A stretch of 64,000 nucleotides of DNA from Variovorax sp. OV329 (lineage in GTDB: Bacteria > Pseudomonadota > Gammaproteobacteria > Burkholderiales > Burkholderiaceae_C): contig NZ_FOUG01000015.1 of assembly GCF_900114785.1 (NCBI RefSeq), forward strand, positions 88,918-152,917, in the 5' to 3' direction. A program made the position numbers and the translations under genes. This document shows, in pieces, positions 52,210-60,886 of this stretch (positions within the stretch are counted from its first letter, which is position 1; every line of letters begins with the position of its first letter). The notes beneath the pieces are model-generated. The model did no database searches and had not been told where the DNA came from. It saw nothing but the letters and a program-made list of their open reading frames with translations.

Positions 52210-52539
52210 ATGACTCACGTCGTTTCCGAATCGTGCATCCGCTGCAAGTACACCGACTGCGTCGATGTCTGCCCGGTGGACTGCTTCCGCGAAGGTCCCA
52301 ACATGCTCGTCATCGACCCCGACGAGTGCATCGACTGTGCGGTGTGCATTCCCGAATGCCCGGTGAACGCGATCTACGCCGAGGAAGACCTTCCGGGCGA
52401 CCAGATCGCCTTCATCAAGCTCAATGCCGAGCTGGCCCTGGCCGACGGCTGGAAGAGCATCACCAAGCGCAAGCCCGCCCTTCCCGACGCGGACGAGTGG
52501 AAGGACAAGACCGGCAAGATCTCCGAGCTGGTCAAGTAA
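52210..52539 (+). CDS. fdxA: Seven-iron ferredoxin FdxA
   Basis: The 109-aa ferredoxin has two cluster motifs, CIRCKYTDCVDVCPVDC and CIDCAVCIPECPV, the first with the longer spacing of a [3Fe-4S] site. It is a small electron carrier of the FdxA type. Its position after cysN and before a ferredoxin-reductase-like gene suggests it passes electrons to sulfite reductase. Confidence 0.94.
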   Translation: MTHVVSESCIRCKYTDCVDVCPVDCFREGPNMLVIDPDECIDCAVCIPECPVNAIYAEEDLPGDQIAFIKLNAELALADGWKSITKRKPALPDADEWKDKTGKISELVK

Positions 52540-52553
52540 GGCGCCAGCGACTG

Positions 52554-53579
52554 ATGCAGTCCACGGCACCGATCGAATGCGACGCGCTGGTCATCGGCGC
52601 GGGCCCGGTCGGTCTGTTCCAGGTCTTCCAACTGGGCCTGCTGGAAATCTCCTGCCACGTCGTCGACGCGCTGCCCTTCGCGGGCGGCCAGTGCGTGCAG
52701 CTCTACGGCGACAAGCCCATCTACGACATTCCCGGCACGCCGGTCACCACCGGGCGTGGCTTGGTCGAGTCGCTGCTGCGGCAGGTCGAGCCCTTCTCTC
52801 CCGAGTTCCACCTGGGCCAGCAGGTCGCCACGCTGGCCCGCCAGGTGGACGGCCGGCTGCTGCTGGGCACCTCGCGCGGCACGCAGTTCCTGGCGAAGAC
52901 CGTCTTCATCGCCGCCGGCGTGGGCGCCTTCCTGCCCAAGCACATCGCGGTGCCGGGCCTCGAAGCCTTCGAGGGCAGCCGGCTCTTCTACCACCCCGAT
53001 TCGCTGGAGCGCTTTGCCGGGCAATCGGTGCTGGTGCATGGCGGCGACGACGAGGCGCTCGAAGCCGCGCTTAAGCTGCTGGGCGTCGCTCGCGACGTGA
53101 CGCTGCTGCATCGCCGCGACGGCTTCCAGGCCGAGGAAGAAACCGTGGGCCGCGTCCGCGACCGCATCGCCCAGGGTGCGCTGCGCCTGGTCATCGGCCA
53201 GCCGCAGGCCTTCGACGGCCGCCGCCTCAGCGTGGCCCCGCCCGAGGGCGAGCCCATCGTGATCGAGACCGAGGCCTGGCTGGCCTACCCCGGCATCTCG
53301 CCGCGCCTGGGCCCCATTGCCGACTGGGGCTTGCAGATGGCGCGCAAACAGGTGCCGGTGGACACCGAGAAGTACCAGACGAGCGAGCCCGGCGTGTTCG
53401 CGGTGGGCGACATCAACAGCTACCCGGGCAAGAAGAAGCTGATCGTCTGCGGCTTCCACGAGGCCACGCTGGCCGCCTGGGGCGCGAGCGCGCTGGTATT
53501 TCCTGACAAGGCCATCCCGCTGCAATACACCACCACCAGCACGCGCCTGCACGAGCTGCTGGGCGTCTCGCATTCCTGA
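52554..53579 (+). CDS. TrxB-like ferredoxin-NADP reductase
   Basis: This 341-aa flavoprotein has an N-terminal FAD loop DALVIGAGPVGLFQVFQLGL, the motif GGQCVQLYGDKPIYDIPG, and VFAVGDINSYPGKKKLI near 290. The redox-active CxxC of thioredoxin reductase is absent, which fits the thioredoxin-reductase-like FNR family. The second nucleotide loop reads VLVHGGDDEALEAALKL. It begins 14 bp after fdxA and probably reduces that ferredoxin with NADPH. Confidence 0.88.
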   Translation: MQSTAPIECDALVIGAGPVGLFQVFQLGLLEISCHVVDALPFAGGQCVQLYGDKPIYDIPGTPVTTGRGLVESLLRQVEPFSPEFHLGQQVATLARQVDGRLLLGTSRGTQFLAKTVFIAAGVGAFLPKHIAVPGLEAFEGSRLFYHPDSLERFAGQSVLVHGGDDEALEAALKLLGVARDVTLLHRRDGFQAEEETVGRVRDRIAQGALRLVIGQPQAFDGRRLSVAPPEGEPIVIETEAWLAYPGISPRLGPIADWGLQMARKQVPVDTEKYQTSEPGVFAVGDINSYPGKKKLIVCGFHEATLAAWGASALVFPDKAIPLQYTTTSTRLHELLGVSHS

Positions 53580-53674
53580 ACTGAGCACCAAGGTTCCGTC
53601 TCGCCGGGACCACTGCCTTGCCAGCGTCACGGGGCTTTCATCCCCGGTTCATGCTCGGCTCGCACCATGGCCGG

Positions 53675-54256
53675 ATGCAGGCGATCCATCTGGCCATTTT
53701 CGAAGCGCTGCGCGCTGAACAGGTCTTCACCCAAGCCCTGCTGTGGCTGGCCCGGCACGGCGCCACCCTGGGCGCGGCGCTGGTGGCCTGGGTCATCGTG
53801 CGCCATCCGCAGGAGCGAATCCACGCCTGCGCCGTCGTCCTGGCCGCCTTGCTTGCCTCGGCGATAGCCCACGCACTGGCCGATTCACTGGGCTTCGTGC
53901 GGCCCTACATGGCCGGCCTGGGCACACCGCGCATTCCGCACGGCGCACGCGGCGGCCTGCCCAGCGCGCATGCCAGCGTGATGTTCACGGTGGCACTGCT
54001 GCTGTGGCGCAGACCGAACCTGCGGCTCACTGCGCTGGCCGCGACGCTGCTGGCCGTCCTCACAAGCTGGGGGCGCATCCACGCCAACGTTCATTTCCCC
54101 ATCGACATCGCCGCAGGCCTGCTGCTGGCGGTGGTGCTGGCCACGGCAGTGCACCTTCTGCCGCGCGGCCTCTCGCACCTGAGCCGCCGCACGGCTCGAA
54201 GCCCGGTGCAGGCACTGGCGCTCGATGACGCCGCGCCCACCATCCGCGCGGGATAG
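53675..54256 (+). CDS. PAP2-family phosphatase
   Basis: The roughly 193-aa membrane protein has five or so helices and the three PAP2 motifs: GFVRPY, GLPSAHASV and GRIHANVHFPIDI. These enzymes remove phosphate from lipid pyrophosphates or phosphatidic acid. The start is uncertain: ATG 53675 is plausible, and 53651 or 53618 are also in frame; none has a clear ribosome binding site. Confidence 0.82.
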   Translation: MQAIHLAIFEALRAEQVFTQALLWLARHGATLGAALVAWVIVRHPQERIHACAVVLAALLASAIAHALADSLGFVRPYMAGLGTPRIPHGARGGLPSAHASVMFTVALLLWRRPNLRLTALAATLLAVLTSWGRIHANVHFPIDIAAGLLLAVVLATAVHLLPRGLSHLSRRTARSPVQALALDDAAPTIRAG

Positions 54257-54320
54257 CGGCCGCCATTTACCTTCACGATGTGCGAGCATTGCCCCCCGGT
54301 GCACCGACCGGAGCCACGTC

Positions 54321-54740
54321 ATGCCGATCTCATGGAAGCGTCGCGTCATCCTGTTCATCCAGCGCTTCTGGCAGCCCACCAGCGCCTGCGTGAGTTGCAT
54401 GCCCGGGAGCCTGGGCAACCTGCTGAGCATCCCGCATTGGCAGCTTGCGCTGCAGACTGGGCTGCTGACGGGCATCCTGGCGCTGGTGCTGAGCTTCACG
54501 CCGGCGTCCCGGCTTTTCTCCAACCGCTACGGCAACGCGATGGTCGTGGGCGCCCTGACCGCCATCGGCGATGCTTTCTCGCACCCGGGGCACTTCAGCA
54601 TTCCGGGGCTGGAGGCGGTGCTCACGGGCATCGTCTCCGGCGTACTGGCGCTTGCGGGTTCCTTCGTCTTCGAGGATCGGGCACGGCGCCTTCGCGCGCT
54701 CTGGTCGCGGCTTCGAGGACGGCATCCGCAGCATCGGTGA
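54321..54740 (+). CDS. Small hypothetical membrane protein
   Basis: The 139-aa product has two hydrophobic helices (about 39-58 and 72-85, plus a possible third near 98-115) and a basic C-terminus. I do not recognise its family. ATG 54321 has GGAG eight bases upstream. It is convergent with the EamA transporter gene 16 bp away. Confidence 0.7.
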   Translation: MPISWKRRVILFIQRFWQPTSACVSCMPGSLGNLLSIPHWQLALQTGLLTGILALVLSFTPASRLFSNRYGNAMVVGALTAIGDAFSHPGHFSIPGLEAVLTGIVSGVLALAGSFVFEDRARRLRALWSRLRGRHPQHR

Positions 54741-54756
54741 AGACGCCGCGCCGGCT

Positions 54757-55674
54757 TCACTCCGGCTGGGCGTCCAGCGCGGCCCGCTGCCGGCTTCGCT
54801 CGTTGTGCAGCATGTACAGCCCCGACCCCACCAGCAGCGCGATGCCCATCCAGGCCCAGGCGTTGGGCACCTCGTCCCACACCGCGTAGCCCAGCAGCAC
54901 GGCCACCAGCACCGCGCAGTAACGAAAAGGCGCGGTGAGCGACACGTCGCCCGAACGCATGCACTGCACCAGCAGGAAGTAGCCCGAGGCCAGGAAGGCC
55001 GCCGCCACGCCCAGCAGGCCCAGCTCGCGCGGCCCGAAGGCCTGCCAGCCGCTGAACAGGGTCAGGCAGCCCGCCAGCACGGTGACGGACAAGGCGGTGG
55101 CCAGCGTGATGATGATCGAGGGAATGCCGGGCTCGATGCGCCGCGTCATCAGGTCTCGCGTGGCATGGAAGAGCGTGCCCAGCAGGCACAGCAGGGCCCA
55201 GGCGTTGAAGCCGTCGCCGCTGGGCTGCACGATGCACAGCACGCCGGCGAAGCCCAGCACCACCGCCAGCCAGCGCGCGAAGCCTGCGCGCTCGCGCAGG
55301 AAGAACACCGCGAACACGGTCATGAACAGGGGCGCGGCCAGGTTGATGGCCGTGGCATTGGCAATCGGCAGCCGGAACAGCGAGGCCAGGTAGAGCATGG
55401 TCGCGCACGCATCGACCGCGCCGCGCAGCGCCACCCGCGGATTGGCCAGTGCCCGGTAGTGCCGCAGTGCACCCAGGTGCCGGGCCACCATCAGCACCAG
55501 CACCGAGGCCATCACGCCGCGCAGGAAGATGAGCTGCGCCGAGGGCAGCGACTCGCTCACGTGCTTGACCAGCGCATCGTTGAGCACGAAGCAGGTCATG
55601 GCGCCGATCATGGTGGCGATGGCACGGGCGTTGGCGCGGGAGGACGGGCTGGCGCCCAGGATCTGCGAGGTCAT
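54757..55674 (-). CDS. EamA/DMT family transporter
   Basis: The 305-aa protein has ten predicted transmembrane helices in two EamA repeats, with the N-terminal start TMIGAMTCFVLNDALVKHVS. Such transporters export amino acids or other metabolites; the substrate is unknown. It lies 74 bp after the LysR gene on the same strand. Confidence 0.86.
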   Translation of the reverse strand: MTSQILGASPSSRANARAIATMIGAMTCFVLNDALVKHVSESLPSAQLIFLRGVMASVLVLMVARHLGALRHYRALANPRVALRGAVDACATMLYLASLFRLPIANATAINLAAPLFMTVFAVFFLRERAGFARWLAVVLGFAGVLCIVQPSGDGFNAWALLCLLGTLFHATRDLMTRRIEPGIPSIIITLATALSVTVLAGCLTLFSGWQAFGPRELGLLGVAAAFLASGYFLLVQCMRSGDVSLTAPFRYCAVLVAVLLGYAVWDEVPNAWAWMGIALLVGSGLYMLHNERSRQRAALDAQPE

Positions 55675-55748
55675 TGAAGCGGGAGAAGAGGTGAAGCCGG
55701 ATGCGCAGCGAGGCACGCGCGCCCGCTCCGATGCTGCCACAGCCCCGT

Positions 55749-56657
55749 TCAGCGCGCTCTGGCCTGGATGCGCGACTGCTCGACCAGCACCTCCACCACA
55801 CGGCCCACCGCACCGTCGCGCGCCTCGTCCGCGCGGTGTCCGATCACCAGGTTGCGCACCAGGCGGGGGCTCAGGGGCAGCATGCGCACGCGCGCGTCGG
55901 GCGTGGCGTCTTCGTCCTGCCGCAGCGGCAGCAAGGCGGCGCCGTACCCCGCCTCCACCAGGCCGCGCATGGCCACGTCGTAGTTGTGCTCGATGCGTGG
56001 CCGCGGCGCGAAGCCGGCGCGGCCGAACCACTCCATGGTCAGCGCGAACATGCGCGTGCCCGGCTCGTTCATGATCAGGGGATGCTGCGCCAGCCAGGCC
56101 GGCGTGGCGCGCCTGGGGGATTTCCACTGCGCCGGCACCAATGCCTGCATTTCGTGCTGCGCCCAGGGCGTGAAGCGCACGCCCGGCACCGCCGGCTGCG
56201 GCTGCGAGACCAGCGCCACGTCCACCGTGCCGGCCTGCAGGCCGGCTGCCGATGCGTCCGAGCCGATGAACAGCGGCGAGACCTCGATGCCCGGATAGCG
56301 TTGCGCCAGCAGCTTGAACACCGGGGGCAGCAGGTCCACCACGATGCTGGTGGTGCTCACGCCCAGCCGCACCCGGCCTTCCAGGCCCGCATGCAGTCGT
56401 TGCGCGGCATCGACGGCCTCGTCCACCTCGCGCAGCAGGCGCCGGCCGCGATCGATGAGCTCGGCGCCCGCCGGCGTGGGCCGCACGCGGCGCGCACCGC
56501 GCAGCATCAGCGGCACGCCCAGGCGCGACTCCAGCTCGCTCACATGCAGGCTCACCGTGGGCTGGGCCAGGTGCAGCGCCTGCGCGGCGGCCGAGAAGCT
56601 GCCCAGGTCGGCAATGGCGATGAGGGTCTGGAGCTGGTCGAGGTTGATCTGACGCAT
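55749..56657 (-). CDS. LysR family transcription regulator
   Basis: The 302-aa regulator has the LysR helix-turn-helix (GSFSAAAQALHLAQPTVSLHV, about 19-39) and a ligand-binding domain. It is divergent from a DUF1127 gene and upstream of the EamA transporter gene, which it may control. The sequence is unlike CysB. Confidence 0.92.
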   Translation of the reverse strand: MRQINLDQLQTLIAIADLGSFSAAAQALHLAQPTVSLHVSELESRLGVPLMLRGARRVRPTPAGAELIDRGRRLLREVDEAVDAAQRLHAGLEGRVRLGVSTTSIVVDLLPPVFKLLAQRYPGIEVSPLFIGSDASAAGLQAGTVDVALVSQPQPAVPGVRFTPWAQHEMQALVPAQWKSPRRATPAWLAQHPLIMNEPGTRMFALTMEWFGRAGFAPRPRIEHNYDVAMRGLVEAGYGAALLPLRQDEDATPDARVRMLPLSPRLVRNLVIGHRADEARDGAVGRVVEVLVEQSRIQARAR

Positions 56658-56770
56658 CAGCTATTCTGATTCCACGCTTCAGGAATCTCAACTTCCATGA
56701 TGACTCGAATCAAAGGAAGATCGCCTCACTCTCACTTTTCACTCGATTCACCACCGCCACGGAGCCCGCC

Positions 56771-56995
56771 ATGAACACCGCCGTCCTGTACTTGCCACAT
56801 CTCTCCAAAATCGACCTGCTCGGTGGCTTGGCACGCTGGCGTGCGCGTGCGCAGGAGCGCAGCCGCCTTCGCGCGCTGCGACAGGAGCTGTCGGCGCTGG
56901 GCCAGCGCGAGTTCAGCGACCTGGGCGTGGGCAGCAGCGAGATGCCGTACTGGCTCGACTGCGCAGGCAACGGCACGCGGAATTCGCGCAGCTAG
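56771..56995 (+). CDS. DUF1127 small protein
   Basis: The 74-aa product contains the Arg-rich DUF1127 pattern RWRARAQERSRLRALRQELS followed by REFSDLGVGSSEM. Small DUF1127 proteins in other bacteria affect RNA turnover and phosphate or carbon metabolism. It is divergent from the LysR gene. Confidence 0.82.
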   Translation: MNTAVLYLPHLSKIDLLGGLARWRARAQERSRLRALRQELSALGQREFSDLGVGSSEMPYWLDCAGNGTRNSRS

Positions 56996-57541
56996 GCAAA
57001 AGGTTCCAAGAGCAGGCCGGCCCGATGCGCCGGCCGACTTCGAGTCCTCGCAGGGGACTCGCTCCCAGGCAGTTGATTCCGCCTGAGGGGTCGCAGCGCC
57101 GCATGCGCTCGCCAACCTGACCCACCCGGAAGCGATCCGACCCGCGCCAAGCCCGCGGCTTCTCCAGATCGCGGCCTCATCCCCATCCCGGCCCTCCGCT
57201 CAACACTGCGCGTGAGGCGAGATCCCCGCCTCATACCACTCTTCGCGACGAGCCTCCCGATGCCATCCACACTTCATGGCCGCTGCATCCCTGCGATCGC
57301 AGCTGCCGTCCTGCTTTGTGCATCTCTGCGCCCGAGCAGGCTTCCCCCTCCCGTCCATCTGAGCGAGAGAGCCTGCTGCCTCCCAGCAGGCAGCACGGCG
57401 GGGCCTGCGAAGGGCCCTCGCGCTTTCCGCCGGCCGGGATGCCGGCTTCGTGCCCTTTGCGGAACTTGCTCCTAGGGCGAAAGCTGACGTTGGTGTGACA
57501 GGTCCTGCACCAGAGTTACAGCTGGCCGGACGAGAAGTTTC
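56996..57541. other. Gene-free stretch with several hairpins
   Basis: No coding sequence is convincing here. Several inverted repeats are present: GGCCGGC/GCCGGCC (57015-57035), GAGTCC/GGACTC just after it, and GCCTGCTG/CAGCAGGC around 57370. None has a clear T-run. They may end or protect the DUF1127 transcript. The region marks the change from conserved genes to a fragmented stretch. Confidence 0.5.
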
Positions 57542-57778
57542 TCAAAGCTTTCCAGCATCGATGTCTGAAATCGCCTGGACGATGTAGTTTCGGTGGGCAT
57601 GGAACGCCGAAAGCACGGCACGCATTGCGCTGAGGCTGCGGGTTGCGGGCTGTGCGTCGTGGCCTCGCTCGCGGGAACCTTGAGCAAGGCGTTCCATGCG
57701 AGCAATGAGGTTCACGGCGAGCACGATGTGAGCATCTGCTAGCTGCAGATGTCGCTCCTCGACAACTCGGTCGAGCAT
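57542..57778 (-). CDS. Small hypothetical helical protein
   Basis: The 78-aa frame reads as a helical protein (RHLQLADAHIVLAVNLIARM, then SLSAMRAVLSAFHAHRNYIV) of a type often found as small unknown ORFs in beta-proteobacteria. ATG 57778 follows a G-rich stretch. No partner gene is near. Function is unknown. Confidence 0.5.
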   Translation of the reverse strand: MLDRVVEERHLQLADAHIVLAVNLIARMERLAQGSRERGHDAQPATRSLSAMRAVLSAFHAHRNYIVQAISDIDAGKL

Positions 57779-58436
57779 GGCCGGCCCCCAACCCGTAGTG
57801 TGCACAACCAGATTGTGCTCCGCCGACCTGCGCCTTTTTCAAAAAGGTAGGATTTCCGCGCATCAGCCCTCACCACTTGAGCGACTCAGCGCGAGAACGA
57901 ACGTCGTCTAAAAAAGTGCGGAGAAGCTTTGAAGCCATGGTACGCAGTGCTCGCGCGTGCGAGAGGTCGGATGGAAAGTGAATTCACGCCGCAGTACGTC
58001 TCGTATATCCGCAGCTCGGCTGACCGTGCTGCCCTTTCGGCTTCCTGCCACTCGAACAAGGAGGAGTGAAATTTGCGCATGGTGCACCCTAGGTGCACGA
58101 ACAAATCTGATGATTGAACTCCGCAGCCTAGGGCACAAAGGAAAGCCGCTCAGCAGGAACGCTGGCTTTGCCAGTAACGCTATTCTGTGGCGCGCTCCGT
58201 CGAACGCAGGACCCCATTTTCTGAGATTTCCTGGACTCAGGCCTACAGAGCGCTTTCGTCGGGTCCGGGTTTTCCGCGTTGGACCTCCAGACACCTTGCC
58301 TGCGTGCGACCTCAGCGACGCCAGCGTGCGAAAGAGTTGCGGCGGCAGCCTACAGACGTGGGAGAGCGTTGCAGCAAAAATGCGCGCCGGCAGGTACCCT
58401 GCGACTGGCATGTTCCTATCCGTTTTGAGGACGCAT
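57779..58436. other. Stretch without a convincing gene
   Basis: GC content is visibly lower than in the main genome. It holds the perfect inverted repeat CCTTTTT-C-AAAAAGG near 57828-57843 and GTGCACCCTAGGTGCAC near 58082. Open frames exist on both strands but read as random, Arg- and Ser-rich sequence. It may be old horizontally acquired DNA. Confidence 0.5.
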
Positions 58437-58775
58437 ATGACATACGGTTATCCCTCAACTTATGCAGAGTGGGCGAAAGCGGAAGCCCGTGTTCTCGATG
58501 CTGAACGCGAGCTTCTCAAAAAGATTAGAAGTTCGCCGCCGAATACAGACTTGGCACCGGAAACTCTCAAGCTTGACGAACTCCGATTGAAAGCCAGCAT
58601 GCTGCTGAAGCAGTTCATCGACGCGGCTGATGATGCCGTCCATCATGCAGAGGCGACAAGGCAATCGTTGGACGCGTTGTCCGGTCGCGCCAGGCAGATG
58701 GTCGAACAGCAAATAATCCTTGAGGACCCTTTTAAGGGCGCGCTTGGAGTCCGAGGGCGCCAGCAGCACGGCTAA
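58437..58775 (+). CDS. Small hypothetical helical protein
   Basis: The 112-aa product is rich in Ala, Glu and Leu and mostly helical (EWAKAEARVLDAERELLKKI, then ASMLLKQFIDAADDAVHHAE). ATG 58437 has GAGG six bases upstream. Codon use is less GC-rich than that of its conserved neighbours, which suggests transfer. No family is recognised. Confidence 0.6.
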   Translation: MTYGYPSTYAEWAKAEARVLDAERELLKKIRSSPPNTDLAPETLKLDELRLKASMLLKQFIDAADDAVHHAEATRQSLDALSGRARQMVEQQIILEDPFKGALGVRGRQQHG

Positions 58776-59236
58776 CCCCGGCGGGAAAGAAAGTGCGCGC
58801 GCGACGTTCCAAACTGACCTAGCTGGCAATCTCGGACTTCACGATGGTTACGCCCGAGCGCAACGTCAGCTTTCCGCCTTCTTCCTGCAGCGCTTCTGAG
58901 GTCGGCTCGTGGCCGTCAAGAGCAGTCCCGTGGACGTATCCGAGCGTCAGATCAGGACGCGTTGCCGCCACCGAGCCAGCGAAGTCGCGTGTGGGCCGCG
59001 CGACGGCTATGGCGGCATCCGACCCAGCCAGTCTGTCCGAGCCTTTCCGCCAACCGAAAGCGGACGCAGCCGGACCCACCACGCCAGGTGACCTTCTGCC
59101 AGGGCCGCGCAATCCAGCATTTGGTCAATGCGGCGGGACGCCCGGCGGCGCCGCTCGCACCAGGCCGAGGCTTTGCATGAGGACGACGACGCCCACACGC
59201 TGAGCAACCTGCGTCGGCGTGCCGCGGCGCCGACGC
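58776..59236. other. Stretch with possible gene remnant
   Basis: A minus-strand frame at 58819-59112 contains a protein-like tail (RPDLTLGYVHGTALDGHEPT, then LRSGVTIVKSEIA) with no clear start and no ribosome binding site. It may be the end of a lost gene. The rest shows nothing I can support. Confidence 0.35.
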
Positions 59237-59827
59237 TCAGAGCGGCGTGATCTCGACCTTGCGGAACTTGATCGTGCCGCGCCCCCACTGCAGCGCGATC
59301 GGACCGCTGGCGAGCTTGCCGTCCTCGACGTCGACCGTCTTCACGCCGTTCAGCACCAAGGTCAGGCGCTTGCCGCGAGCGGTGATCTCGTAGGTGTTCC
59401 ACTTGCCGCCCGCCTTGGGCATAGGCGACACCGCGGCGACCTTGACGATTGCGCCGGTGCCGTAGGTCGGGTCGGGCCGCTGGTCGAAGATGTTGGCCTC
59501 ATAGCAGGTCTCGTCGCCAATCTCGGCAGGATTTCTGCAGCGGATGAAGACGCCGCTGTTGGCGTCGTCGCTGGCCCAGAACTCGGCGCGAATGACGAAG
59601 TCGGTGTACGAGACCTTGGTAACGAGGTAGGCCGGGTCCTTGCCGCCTGCAGTCGCCTGGATCGCGCCGTCGACGGCGCTCCAGTTGGCTTCGCCGACGC
59701 GGTTGAAGTTCTCCAGGCCGCGGGGGCCGTCGACCAGCACGGTCGAGTTGCCCATGCTGGCGCAGCCGGCCAGGGCTGCGGGGAGCAACAGCGCCAGGAG
59801 GGCGCGGGGGGGCAAGGTCTTCTTCAT
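59237..59827 (-). CDS. DUF1080 domain lipoprotein
   Basis: The 196-aa lipoprotein has a signal with lipobox (LPAALAGCAS) and a jelly-roll DUF1080 domain: NWSAVDGAIQAT, FVIRAEFWASDDANSGVFIR and WNTYEITARGKRLTLVLNG. DUF1080 proteins include 3-keto-glycoside hydrolases; the substrate here is unknown. GC-rich codon use fits the main genome, unlike the flanks. Confidence 0.85.
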   Translation of the reverse strand: MKKTLPPRALLALLLPAALAGCASMGNSTVLVDGPRGLENFNRVGEANWSAVDGAIQATAGGKDPAYLVTKVSYTDFVIRAEFWASDDANSGVFIRCRNPAEIGDETCYEANIFDQRPDPTYGTGAIVKVAAVSPMPKAGGKWNTYEITARGKRLTLVLNGVKTVDVEDGKLASGPIALQWGRGTIKFRKVEITPL

Positions 59828-60174
59828 CGTGTCTCCTCGAAGGAACTGTCATGTGTCGCGGATGCGAGCCGCATCTTGCGTCGGCGGGGCCGCATCGCGC
59901 AAGCTAGGTTAAGCCTGCACACGGGCGGCGCGCGCCGTCAGTTCAGCGACTGGCTTCGATCGCTGAGGTTCAGGTCAGGGGTCCAGGACCGTCGAAGGTC
60001 CCGTCCGTGGCCCGCAGCTAACGCGGGCCAAGTGACCCCGGACGCATGGGACGAACTCGGCGCCGCACACTTCGACCGCGCCGATGCCGCCAGGACCGCC
60101 AACCGCCTGATCCGCAGGCTTCAACAAGCCGGTTGTGTCGTGCAGGCCGCGCCAGCTTCATGAACGATTGAGTT
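59828..60174. other. Stretch with a transposase-like remnant
   Basis: A plus-strand frame from about 60034 to 60163 ends with WDELGAAHFDRADAARTANR and then LIRRLQQAGCVV before a stop. This resembles the conserved tail of some insertion-sequence transposases, but the rest of the gene is absent. No terminal inverted repeats were found. Confidence 0.35.
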
Positions 60175-60330
60175 TCACTTGAGGCCGCGCAGGCGTTGCA
60201 ATCGCCCCGAGAGGCGCCTGCGTACTGTCTTCGGGGCTGGATACCCAACATCGTCCTCGACAGTCCATAGCGTCTTGGCTGCGGCAACATCGCGGTAGAA
60301 GGCCCAGGCTTGCGATGCGGATTGAGTCAT
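60175..60330 (-). pseudogene. Truncated DUF2750 gene
   Basis: The first 36 or so codons read MTQSASQAWAFYRDVAAAKT and then LWTVEDDVGYPAP, matching the start of DUF2750 proteins (about 110-130 aa). The sequence then loses similarity and stops at 51 residues, so the gene is truncated or frameshifted. Confidence 0.55.
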
Positions 60331-60886
60331 AGATTGAAGGTCTGATCTCGGCCCATTGTTCATGGCCGCCGATTTGTGTGCACGCGCTTCAAGTCAGGCG
60401 ACACCAACCCCGACGCAAATTGTTGTACGCGCGCCGCGAACGTCTGCAATGCCACTAATTCTGCGACGCGGCCCACCGGCTGCTTCTGGGCCGGCTGCCG
60501 ACTTCCGACCAACAAGGCGCTTCGCTCTTCCTCACACGCAAATGGATCGGCTATTTAGGTTTGATTTTGGGTTGCGAGGGCGCGGCGGAATCGACCAGGT
60601 CTCCGGCCAAGGCGTGCACGCGCCCGGCGGCCTTCTTCGCGAGCTGCGCCTTCAGCCGTTCGTTCTTCCTCTGCTGAGCGGCCAGAACGGAAACGTTGGT
60701 CGACTGCCTAATTGAAAGGTGAGGTCGGTGGGGAGGACTTCTCATGAGTCATGGCGATGACCTTCTCTTTGCCAAAGAATGAACGCTCGGCCCCGTTGCG
60801 GATGGAACTCCCGGAAGCCGAGCACGTCGGGCCACGACCAGACAGTCGAGGCTTCTCAGTGACGCAAGGCGCGCCACCGATCCGAG
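60331..60886. other. Stretch with weak coding signals only
   Basis: One minus-strand frame (60551-60745) contains a charged helical segment (QQRKNERLKAQLAKKAAGRV) that may be the end of a lost gene. Nothing else is supported. The downstream end of the alkylsulfatase transcript lies here, but no terminator hairpin with a T-run was recognised. Confidence 0.35.

Noticed and set aside
57212..57475. 87-codon plus-strand frame
   Set aside because: No ribosome binding site, no recognisable pattern and Ser/Pro/Arg-rich random-looking sequence.
57908..58411. 167-codon minus-strand frame
   Set aside because: Arg/Ser-rich translation without domains or a start signal in a low-GC degenerate stretch.
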